A DNA stretch of 47,555 bases, from the IMG/VR virus record IMGVR_UViG_3300044730_001643, positions 1-47,555 of that record; one strand, written 5' to 3'. Positions within the stretch are counted from its first letter, which is position 1. Each line of letters starts with the position of its first letter. Of this stretch, positions 12,822-19,270 are shown piece after piece. The translations under genes were made by a program, and so were the position numbers. This stretch comes from a virus. The notes under the pieces were generated by a model. That model did not search any database. It worked only from the letters and a program-made list of their open reading frames with translations, and was not told the origin of the DNA.

Positions 12822-13269
12822 CCTGGAACTCTCTCAGTTCATCAAGACGCTCTTTTTCACTTATGACCGCGCACTTGTTCCAAAGGACCTAAAGGAATAT
12901 TGCAGCGCCTGGTCGCCATACATCAAGGAGTTCGATTACAGCCTGTGCCAACAATTATTGCCAAACATTTGTATGGGTAGAGAATTCATACCACGACCGT
13001 GGGAAGTTCGTGTTGCCCTAATAAATCACACCAAATCAATTACCCCTCCTCCATCACCCCAACAAGCATGGGCACAGTACCAAGAGATAATGGCTGCGGT
13101 GACGAGCGGGGCCTCGGCGGACATCCAGACACACGATGTATTGGTCGAGGTGATGAGGGCCTTGGGTTCTGCTGGCATGAACAACCAGTTTGACGCCAAG
13201 CGATTCGAGGCATTATATGTTGATAAGACTAATCAATGGATGAAAAAGACGTACTGGGTAGGGAGTTAA
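12814..13269 (+). CDS. replicative-helicase loader-like protein
   Basis: A 151-residue protein from the GTG at 12814, which has GGGAG five bases upstream; a TTG at 12793 is possible but has no such site. The pattern TDLELSQFIKTLFFTYDRAL, then W-YIKEFDY and FIPRPWEVRVALINH, resembles the G39P/G40P-type loader-inhibitor family that delivers the phage helicase to the origin. Its position after the organiser-like gene supports that. The motifs are weak, so this is a working assignment. Confidence 0.6.
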   Translation: MTDLELSQFIKTLFFTYDRALVPKDLKEYCSAWSPYIKEFDYSLCQQLLPNICMGREFIPRPWEVRVALINHTKSITPPPSPQQAWAQYQEIMAAVTSGASADIQTHDVLVEVMRALGSAGMNNQFDAKRFEALYVDKTNQWMKKTYWVGS

Positions 13270-13271
13270 CA

Positions 13272-13385
13272 ATGACAAAGTTTTGGAAAAATCAAAAGAC
13301 TGACACGGGCGCAGAGTTCCTAGCCCTTTTTTCTCTCCTTGCAATGACCACAATCCTCGTCGTTCTGTTCGTCCTGACTTTCTAA
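13272..13385 (+). CDS. 37-residue membrane peptide
   Basis: ATG at 13272, two bases after the previous stop. MTKFWKNQKTDTGAEFL is followed by one hydrophobic segment (ALFSLLAMTTILVVLFVLTF). The next gene starts one base after its stop. A single-pass membrane peptide of unknown role. Confidence 0.55.
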   Translation: MTKFWKNQKTDTGAEFLALFSLLAMTTILVVLFVLTF

Positions 13386-13386
13386 C

Positions 13387-13554
13387 ATGACCCTAAAGCG
13401 CAATGTGGGCAGGCCCCCAAAGACCCCAGTAGGCGACAAGGTTGCCTTGACCCTAAAAATCCCATCCGACATCAAGGCCAAGTTGATAGCCGATGCCGAT
13501 GCAGTCGGTATGACCCTGACTGAATACCTCGTCACCCTTATCCAGAGAGGCTGA
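13387..13554 (+). CDS. small ribbon-helix-helix protein
   Basis: A 55-residue protein. MTLKRNVGRPPKTPVGDK contains a GRPPK segment like an AT-hook. It is followed by KVALTLKIPSDIKAKLIADA and GMTLTEYLVTLIQRG, a strand-helix-helix pattern typical of Arc/MetJ-type repressors. It is a likely dimeric DNA-binding regulator. One base separates it from both neighbours, so it is co-expressed with the replication-like genes and the larger RHH-like protein downstream. Confidence 0.65.
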   Translation: MTLKRNVGRPPKTPVGDKVALTLKIPSDIKAKLIADADAVGMTLTEYLVTLIQRG

Positions 13555-13555
13555 C

Positions 13556-13897
13556 ATGGCTGAGCCACGCAGGGCCGAATACGAAGACCGCCTTTACAAT
13601 GTGGGCGTACGGATATCTGGCAAACAAAAGAACCTCATCATTGACCATGCCAAAGAAAAGGGTATTTCTGTATCCCAATTGATTGAGTACGCCGTCTGGG
13701 ATTTCATTAGACAAGACAAAGGCATCCCTTCTCCTGGCCCCTCCCAATTCGCCAAAGCCGATGCAACCGATGTGGTTCGCTCTTATCTCACTGGGGAAAC
13801 GATTCTTCAACCTTGTGGGAAAATCTCCTGTGTCCAAGACATAGTGATGTTTCAGGGCATGGAGTTTTGCGAGAACTGCAACCTTCGTATCCTTTAG
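13556..13897 (+). CDS. RHH-like DNA-binding protein with zinc-ribbon tail
   Basis: A 113-residue protein. Residues 12-52 (LYNVGVRISGKQKNLIIDHA, then GISVSQLIEYAVWDFIRQ) follow the ribbon-helix-helix pattern of its upstream neighbour. The C-terminal 30 residues carry four Cys (PCGKISC and FCENC), a probable zinc ribbon. It is probably a regulator. It ends convergently, overlapping the WhiB gene by 4 bases. Confidence 0.65.
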   Translation: MAEPRRAEYEDRLYNVGVRISGKQKNLIIDHAKEKGISVSQLIEYAVWDFIRQDKGIPSPGPSQFAKADATDVVRSYLTGETILQPCGKISCVQDIVMFQGMEFCENCNLRIL

Positions 13898-14211
13898 TCG
13901 CCCCACATTTGAGCCAGCGTTGGCTTAGTTGGCTTCAATCCTCTTTTTCTTTGCTCAGCCGCCAGTTGCCTTGAGGTCAATCCTGCCCACACCCCATGCA
14001 TGTCCGCAGGTGGGAACTGTAGTGCATAGTTGAGACAATACCTTCTTACCAAACATGACTTGCATATCGCTCTTGCCTGTGCAATGTAAGTAATATCCTT
14101 ATGTTCTTTGGGAAACATGAGTTGGGTCTTTCCTTTACAGGCAGCCATATCCATCCACTTATCTCCGTGTATATACTCCGCTGGTTCTACTTCTACCTTT
14201 TTCTTTGCCAT
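13894..14211 (-). CDS. WhiB-family Fe-S transcription factor
   Basis: A 105-residue protein with the WhiB signature: a first Cys in MAACKGK, then ICKSCLVRRYC giving CxxC and CxxxxxC, the four ligands of a 4Fe-4S cluster, and the turn GVWAGLT followed by a basic C-terminus. WhiB proteins bind region 4 of the host principal sigma factor and redirect RNA polymerase. The family is almost confined to Actinobacteria and their phages, which is the strongest host signal here. It lies downstream of the hydrolase and phosphoesterase genes in a minus-strand operon. Confidence 0.93.
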   Translation of the reverse strand: MAKKKVEVEPAEYIHGDKWMDMAACKGKTQLMFPKEHKDITYIAQARAICKSCLVRRYCLNYALQFPPADMHGVWAGLTSRQLAAEQRKRGLKPTKPTLAQMWGD

Positions 14212-14226
14212 ATAAATTTATCCAAA

Positions 14227-14856
14227 TTAATATTTGGACCTGCTCTCTTTCTTGGTGTCTTGGACGTGTACGTGATACGGGCTTCCTGTATAAGGGTCGA
14301 ACCTTGCTGCTGCTGCGAGTGCCTTCAGCGCCTGCTGTCTGGCCTTTTGAATATTGGGGCGCCCGCGGCCCGCCAAAGCGTGCAAAGCCCCCATTGCGTA
14401 CTGAGCACCCGTACCAATGGCATAAGTTCCGTTCACATCTGAATACCAGGAATAATCCCCATCCACCGTGTAAAGGGTTCCATTTATCGCCACTATCAAA
14501 GAACTGCCCATTTCAGCCATATGGGTCTTTAAGTCATTATCTGGCATTGCATACCCCTGCTGTTCAAAGCACTCTCTCAGTGCAGGGATGAATTTGACCG
14601 TAAAGAAGTGGTCAAGTTTCCTACCTTTTAAATTAGGCGGCGCTGTTGGGGGCTGGAATGCATGATGCAGGATGTTGATAGCCCGCACATCTCCAGCCGC
14701 TCCTATCAAATACCTACCGTTGGCCTGCACTTTGCCAGTGCCGTCGCGCATGGTGACAACTTGGGTTACATAGCCATGCTCGTCAACGTCGGACACCTGC
14801 GAATCCGTGCAGATAAGGGCGAAGTTGTCTCCCTGGATTCCGACAATGGTTGTCAT
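14227..14856 (-). CDS. HslV/20S-proteasome-beta-like Ntn hydrolase
   Basis: A 209-residue protein starting MTTIVGIQGDNFALICTDSQ, very close in form to bacterial HslV (MTTIV...), where removal of Met exposes the catalytic Thr. Asp in CTDSQ corresponds to the conserved Asp17, and K in TGKVQANGRYLIGAAGD to Lys33. YAIGTGAQYAMGALHAL matches the IGSG-YA block of the family. No propeptide is present. The ATG at 14856 is fixed by ATGA overlap with the gene upstream. A threonine protease or self-processing amidase is likely; no ATPase partner of HslU type is visible. Confidence 0.82.
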   Translation of the reverse strand: MTTIVGIQGDNFALICTDSQVSDVDEHGYVTQVVTMRDGTGKVQANGRYLIGAAGDVRAINILHHAFQPPTAPPNLKGRKLDHFFTVKFIPALRECFEQQGYAMPDNDLKTHMAEMGSSLIVAINGTLYTVDGDYSWYSDVNGTYAIGTGAQYAMGALHALAGRGRPNIQKARQQALKALAAAARFDPYTGSPYHVHVQDTKKESRSKY

Positions 14857-15029
14857 TTTTCCCTGTTCCTTTTGTGGAATTTGATACCAGCATCTGTGGC
14901 CTTGTAGAGCCATTCGCCGTTCTCGTCAATGCCAATAACTTCGACATATCCAAGTTGAATGAGTTCGTCAAGGGCTTCCTTGATTGTCTCCATCATCTCT
15001 TCGTCATCGGAGTCGAATAGCCCGCTCAT
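14853..15029 (-). CDS. 58-residue winged-helix-like protein
   Basis: A short frame from ATG at 15029: MSGLFDSDDEEMMETIKEAL, then LDELIQLGYVEVIGIDENGE and YKATDAGIKFHKRN. The helix-then-hairpin pattern with 'LGYVEV...W.YKATDAG' is that of a small winged-helix or MarR-like C-terminal domain. It lies 2 bases after the stop of the phosphoesterase and is coupled to the hydrolase by ATGA. Confidence 0.65.
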   Translation of the reverse strand: MSGLFDSDDEEMMETIKEALDELIQLGYVEVIGIDENGEWLYKATDAGIKFHKRNREK

Positions 15030-15031
15030 TG

Positions 15032-16225
15032 TTACTCGGAAACGTACTCAACGCCCCTGAAGATTCCGCGTCCGCCGAATATCCACATTGGCTCGTAGTT
15101 AAACCATTCATTGCCAACACCGATTGGTTGGTACTGAACAACCGCTAATCCTTGCTGCCAATTCTCTCCGCCAATGGCAAGCGGCCTACCAAAATGGTCG
15201 TTACCAGAATTCGTTGAAGGAACTACGCCGTCCGTTCGGCACAAGCATCCAGGGCTTGCTGCCATGACGGTGCGCGGTCCGTTTGGGCTGCGACGTGTTC
15301 TATACGCATACTCCACCCTGTGGACGTGACCGTATATCACCGATTGGTGGGCATCGTTCAGATATTTCGTGGTCGTGGAGCCACTTGAGTTGACCTTGTG
15401 GCCATGAATAACCATCAAGTTGCTGTTGATGAAATACTGGTTTTCTGGATATCCAACCAAATAGTCAACATCAAAGTCTGGCATTCGACAAAGGAATGGG
15501 ACGGAATTTACTGGGAACTTGTCTCGTTCAGTATGTTTATCCTTGCCCCTAGTAACTCCAGATGTTGGGGATGCGAAGTTATCCAAGTACTTGTGGAGGC
15601 GGGCTTCATGGTTGCCCTCAAGCCACACGATTTTGGCAAAAGGTGCGGCGCGGCGCAATTCCCTGCACAATTCTGCGGCCCTATCGATTGCTGGCTGAAC
15701 CATGTTGCGGAATGGTATGCGGTTTAGGTACTTGCCAAAGTCAGCAAAGTCCAAATTGTCGCCATTCATGATAATTTGGTCGGGCTTGATATCACGTATT
15801 ACCTGCAATGCGACAGATATAGCCTTTTCGTCGTGGATTGGCTCCAGTTCGACCTTATGCGGGTCGGTTGATTTGTCGTAATAACCTATTTGTATATCAG
15901 GCAAGATGACGGCAGTCTCCCACCCCTTGAGTTGACTCTTTTTTGTCTTTGACTTTTGTCGTTTAATTTGTTCTTGTATTTCCGCACGTTCCAGCACTGA
16001 ACCAGGTCCACCCTCAAAGGAAGGGCTCAATACAACCTGGTATGTCGTTGTTTGTTTTTCTGTGCCCTTTTCTTCATCGTGGACAGAACGCCCAGTAACT
16101 GCAACCTTTTTGATTGAGCCAATATCGTTCAGGTTCAATCCGCTTGTATCAAGCATTTCCTTGATTGCCTTTACTGTATTTTCCTTGTGGCTTTCCGCTA
16201 CAAGTTCCTTCAGTTTTTTGTTCAT
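15032..16225 (-). CDS. calcineurin-like metallophosphoesterase
   Basis: A 397-residue protein. The C-terminal 270 residues carry the metal-binding motifs in order: LPDIQIG, NGDNLD (GDxxD), WLEGNHEAR (GNHE), VIHGHK and YGHVHR (GHxH). The N-terminal 120 residues are helical and basic (EQIKRQKSKTKKSQLKG). It is a probable DNA or nucleotide phosphoesterase, as in other phages. The start at 16225 shares one base with the previous stop (TAATG). Confidence 0.88.
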   Translation of the reverse strand: MNKKLKELVAESHKENTVKAIKEMLDTSGLNLNDIGSIKKVAVTGRSVHDEEKGTEKQTTTYQVVLSPSFEGGPGSVLERAEIQEQIKRQKSKTKKSQLKGWETAVILPDIQIGYYDKSTDPHKVELEPIHDEKAISVALQVIRDIKPDQIIMNGDNLDFADFGKYLNRIPFRNMVQPAIDRAAELCRELRRAAPFAKIVWLEGNHEARLHKYLDNFASPTSGVTRGKDKHTERDKFPVNSVPFLCRMPDFDVDYLVGYPENQYFINSNLMVIHGHKVNSSGSTTTKYLNDAHQSVIYGHVHRVEYAYRTRRSPNGPRTVMAASPGCLCRTDGVVPSTNSGNDHFGRPLAIGGENWQQGLAVVQYQPIGVGNEWFNYEPMWIFGGRGIFRGVEYVSE

Positions 16226-16497
16226 TAGATGCCTACCTTGAATGTTGGGCAAGGCTTCACTCCGTTGATGCACTCCCTACGCGCCTCGCCAAGTTGAAAG
16301 CGTGAGAGGTTTAGTCCTTCAGAATTGATTGCGTCAGTAATCGCCTTTATTGACACGGAAGAACGCATGACCTCAGCGAAAGCGCCTTGTGTTTCCTTGT
16401 CCATCTGCTGGAATGCATTACAAACCGCACATCGATTGCGAAACTCATTTTCTTTGAGTCGCCTGAATATGTCGCTGAGTTTTTCGCTATTGCTCAT
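16225..16497 (-). CDS. small phage protein with paired cysteines
   Basis: A 90-residue protein, MSNSEKLSDIFRRLKENEFR, with NRCAVCNAF and a later ECINGVKPC, giving four Cys that could bind zinc. The middle (SSVSIKAITDAINSEGLNLS) looks like a helix-turn-helix. The ATG at 16497 has GGGGG five bases upstream. It begins the minus-strand operon that runs through the phosphoesterase, hydrolase and WhiB genes, and faces the plus-strand regulators across 68 bases. Confidence 0.65.
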   Translation of the reverse strand: MSNSEKLSDIFRRLKENEFRNRCAVCNAFQQMDKETQGAFAEVMRSSVSIKAITDAINSEGLNLSRFQLGEARRECINGVKPCPTFKVGI

Positions 16498-16565
16498 GTT
16501 GCCCCCGTGTGGTTGATGGTGCACACATAATAGACCATCTGTGCTACGCTGTGCCGCAATTCCCT

Positions 16566-16997
16566 ATGTCAGATGAAAAAACAGAGAAACTCAAGTCGGC
16601 GTTACGAGACTCTCTTGGCGGCATGGCGAGCGACGAAGTAATTCAGGGAATATTGAAAACACTTGACAAGCAAAAAGTATTCAGGTACCACAACGAAAGT
16701 ATTGTTGGCCTTTTGTCAACGCCAGGGCGCGTTCTTTGCGCAATCATGGAAGACAACACAATGACACTTCGTGCGCTCGCCGTTTACCTTGACATGAGCG
16801 AAACCATGATTGACAAGACTGTTAAGTCATTGGTGGAGTCTGGTCTAATTACAAAGACAAAAGTCAACCGACAAAATGTCTACAAAGTTCACCAAGAACT
16901 TGTCATGAAACACCCTGATATACAGCACCTACTCGGTGCAATAAATTTGCCCAATAAAGCCAAAAACAACACAGTTGGAGATGCGGACCTATTTTGA
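16566..16997 (+). CDS. winged-helix transcriptional regulator
   Basis: A 143-residue protein, MSDEKTEKLKSALRDSLGGM. Residues about 48-110 form a MarR/ArsR-like winged helix: TPGRVLCAIMEDNTMTLRAL, then DMSETMIDKTVKSLVESGLI and a basic wing. The start at 16566 follows TACGCT, a possible -10 box. It is paired with a second winged-helix gene that overlaps its end. Confidence 0.75.
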   Translation: MSDEKTEKLKSALRDSLGGMASDEVIQGILKTLDKQKVFRYHNESIVGLLSTPGRVLCAIMEDNTMTLRALAVYLDMSETMIDKTVKSLVESGLITKTKVNRQNVYKVHQELVMKHPDIQHLLGAINLPNKAKNNTVGDADLF

Positions 16998-17361
16998 TAG
17001 CCTCTTACTGATGGGTAACCCAATCATTAGGCAAAAAGTCCAACACGGCTCACTAGGGTACAAAATTCTCAACTACGCCAGATTTAGGTCTAGGCAAAAA
17101 GACGGCACATTTTCCGTCGAGGAATACAAGGAGTTCATTTACGGGAGCGTCAGGCCCTCATACATAGGGCGAGCAGTTGACGCACTTGTGCGCAATGGGC
17201 ATTTACAGAAAATGGACAATGAGCGTTATAGGTTTACAGATACTGGCGTTTTACACGAACTTGACTACATGCACAAGAACATTTTGTTTCGCAAGGCCAG
17301 AAACAATAAACATAGCGAGGCTCGCCAAGAATTGGACGATATTCACTCTTCTGATTTTTGA
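16981..17361 (+). CDS. winged-helix DNA-binding protein
   Basis: A 126-residue protein, MRTYFDSLLLMGNPIIRQKV, with a winged-helix middle (VRPSYIGRAVDALVRNGHLQ, then NERYRFTDTG) and a basic C-terminal region. The ATG at 16981 overlaps the previous gene by 17 bases; TTG at 16975 or ATG at 17011 are alternatives. It ends overlapping the convergent minus gene by 19 bases. Confidence 0.7.
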   Translation: MRTYFDSLLLMGNPIIRQKVQHGSLGYKILNYARFRSRQKDGTFSVEEYKEFIYGSVRPSYIGRAVDALVRNGHLQKMDNERYRFTDTGVLHELDYMHKNILFRKARNNKHSEARQELDDIHSSDF

Positions 17362-17681
17362 TTCAACTTTGATTCAAGCCACGCGGCAAATACCTCGTCG
17401 GTCTTTGGCATAAACCAAAGTTGGCACTCATCAATAATTCTTCGGTCGCCTATCAATGTCCAGCAGAGGTCTATTTTTTCTGAGGCAGGGCAAGTTCCAG
17501 CATTGCAATCGAGTCCGTACCTTCCAACAAAATGTTTCACCAAACATCCGTAAACAGGGTCAGAGCAGTTGGAGTCTTCTTTTTCAGGACAATGTATTTC
17601 CATTATCTCTACGTCTGACTTCCAGATGCGCAGGCGAATGAAGTGGCCGTCATCGTGCCAAGTCATTATTTGGTCAATCAT
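17343..17681 (-). CDS. Cys-rich phage protein of unknown function
   Basis: A 112-residue protein, MIDQIMTWHDDGHFIRLRIW, with eight Cys (HCPEKEDSNC, YGC, DCNAGTC, LCW, EC), suggesting metal binding. TAATCT lies 6 bases before the ATG with no ribosome-binding site, so the transcript is probably leaderless. Not recognised. Confidence 0.65.
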   Translation of the reverse strand: MIDQIMTWHDDGHFIRLRIWKSDVEIMEIHCPEKEDSNCSDPVYGCLVKHFVGRYGLDCNAGTCPASEKIDLCWTLIGDRRIIDECQLWFMPKTDEVFAAWLESKLNQKSEE

Positions 17682-17690
17682 GTGACCAGA

Positions 17691-17876
17691 TTAGTCTTTT
17701 TTCTTTTTCCCCACAGGACCATGCAGGTCATGAGTTCTTAGCGGGTCACCGTATGAGAGGCGGGTGCGTCTTTTGCCAGCCTTGGTGCCAGGGACAATCT
17801 CGGTCTTTCCAGTAAGGTAATTAAACCTTTCACGCTGTTGCGCGCCACGTGAAACTTTCTTATTCTTCTTGCCCAC
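17691..17876 (-). CDS. small basic protein
   Basis: A 61-residue, strongly basic protein from a GTG at 17876: MGKKNKKVSRGAQQRERFNY and a GPVGKKKKD tail. GAGGAA six bases upstream supports the start. It may bind nucleic acid. It follows the lysis genes on the same strand. Confidence 0.6.
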   Translation of the reverse strand: MGKKNKKVSRGAQQRERFNYLTGKTEIVPGTKAGKRRTRLSYGDPLRTHDLHGPVGKKKKD

Positions 17877-17894
17877 AGTTGATTCCTCGTAAAT

Positions 17895-18155
17895 TTATTT
17901 TTTCTTGCCCGTCTTCTTTTGGCGGTGGACTGACCCGTCTCCGAGGTGTGCATCTAGTTTAGCATCAATGACGGCAAGGTCTTCGTCAAGATATTCAATT
18001 TCCATGACGACCTCGTCAAGTTTCTCCATAACCATTCCATGGTCGCGGAGATTCTCTTCTCGACTTTTTCTTACCTGATATACAACAGTTGCAAAACCAA
18101 TTAGCGCAACAATGATGATGCCAAAAGTTTCGATGAGCGAGTTGGCAATTTCCAT
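17895..18155 (-). CDS. single-pass membrane protein, holin or spanin candidate
   Basis: An 86-residue protein: one N-terminal membrane segment (FGIIIVALIGFATVVYQV), then a charged helix likely to form a coiled coil (MEKLDEVVMEIEYLDEDLAV) and a basic KKTGKKK end. Its position directly after the endolysin suggests a lysis role, either as a second holin-like protein or a regulator. Confidence 0.65.
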   Translation of the reverse strand: MEIANSLIETFGIIIVALIGFATVVYQVRKSREENLRDHGMVMEKLDEVVMEIEYLDEDLAVIDAKLDAHLGDGSVHRQKKTGKKK

Positions 18156-19007
18156 TTACATCCCCAGAAGTTCTTGGGCCTTCTTGCCAACCTTGGGGCC
18201 AGCAGGAAGTTTGTTGGCTTCCTTGAACTTCTTGACTGCGTCAACCGTCTTTGCGCCGAACTCTCCGTCGCAATTTCCGTCGTAGAAACCCTTTTCCTTG
18301 AGTTTCTCCTGCATCAGTTTTACTTTGGCTCCCTTTGCGCCTGGGGCTAGTTCCTCGTCCGCTTTTGCTGCTGCTGGCTTTGGTGCTTCTACCTTTGGCG
18401 CTTCTGCTTTTGGGGCGTCTTTGCCTGGAACTGGAGGAGTGATGCCGTTCTTGGTCATGTAATCGACCACTGCTGCTGGCGGGTTATCGCCTTCCGTATA
18501 GCGAAGGTGCCACGGCTCTTCTGGAACAACTTCCCAACTGAATCCAAACTTACGAACGTTGTCGACAAGCCACTGAAGTCTCTTTGGCTCTGCCGCAGTG
18601 TGTACGTCAACGGCCAATCCGCTGTTGTGTTGAGAGGTGCCAGGTGCAGCAAGGCTCGCCAACTTTGGAGACTTCTTGTACCACTTCACGCCTTCAAACG
18701 TTCTCGTTGAAGCGCCAGCAATTGGTTCCTTCTGGTAACGCGAAAGGAACGCACTCAACTGGCTTGCGAAAGTTCTGTAGGTATCCCCAGCGGAAACTGG
18801 CTTGAGAAGAACTCCATCCTTCTCTGCTGCTTCGCACATTGCGGCCCATGCTGCTGCTGCCAACCAGTGCAACTGACCGCATGGCTTGCCACCCTCGCCA
18901 CGCGCTGGTCTCAGGAGATGTCCTGGAAGTTTGCCTGGCTCAACACCTTTGAGGTCCGCTGGCTGCTTGACTGGAACAACAATGTCCCAAATGACTTTTG
19001 ATGGCAT
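18156..19007 (-). CDS. endolysin: VanY-type D,D-peptidase plus peptidoglycan-binding domain
   Basis: A 283-residue cell-wall hydrolase. The peptidase domain has SAGDTYRTF near 72-80, SQHNSGLAVDVHT at 125-137 (SxHxxGxAxD, zinc ligands) and EPWHLR at 164-169, the VanY/D-Ala-D-Ala carboxypeptidase set. An Ala/Pro/Lys linker (about 198-220) leads to a PG_binding_1 domain (about 222-283, GAKVKLMQEKLKEKGFYDGN). It lacks a signal peptide, so export needs the neighbouring holin. Confidence 0.92.
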   Translation of the reverse strand: MPSKVIWDIVVPVKQPADLKGVEPGKLPGHLLRPARGEGGKPCGQLHWLAAAAWAAMCEAAEKDGVLLKPVSAGDTYRTFASQLSAFLSRYQKEPIAGASTRTFEGVKWYKKSPKLASLAAPGTSQHNSGLAVDVHTAAEPKRLQWLVDNVRKFGFSWEVVPEEPWHLRYTEGDNPPAAVVDYMTKNGITPPVPGKDAPKAEAPKVEAPKPAAAKADEELAPGAKGAKVKLMQEKLKEKGFYDGNCDGEFGAKTVDAVKKFKEANKLPAGPKVGKKAQELLGM

Positions 19008-19009
19008 GA

Positions 19010-19270
19010 CTAGATGTTCTCCTTGGCTACTTTCTTGACTGATTTATCTACTTGGTTGAATACTTCGTTTACTTCTTCGACGCTGAGTTTTCCGTCATCC
19101 AGGAACGCTCTTGATAGACCCTCGACCACCGTCGCCACTCCAGCAATGCCAGCCATGAACACGGCTTTCCACAACGGAACGCCAGCAATCGTTCCAGCGC
19201 CGATTACGCCAAGTCCGCTAGCAGCAAAAGTTGCGAGTATTCGCAAAAGAATGTTTTTGATTTGCTCCAT
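19010..19270 (-). CDS. holin-like membrane protein
   Basis: An 86-residue protein with two closely spaced hydrophobic segments (ILLRILATFAASGLGVIGAG and WKAVFMAGIAGVATVVEGL) and a charged C-terminal tail, the layout of small class II-like actinophage holins. It lies 2 bases before the endolysin gene and directly after the surface protein gene, sharing one base with its stop (TAATG). Confidence 0.82.
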   Translation of the reverse strand: MEQIKNILLRILATFAASGLGVIGAGTIAGVPLWKAVFMAGIAGVATVVEGLSRAFLDDGKLSVEEVNEVFNQVDKSVKKVAKENI

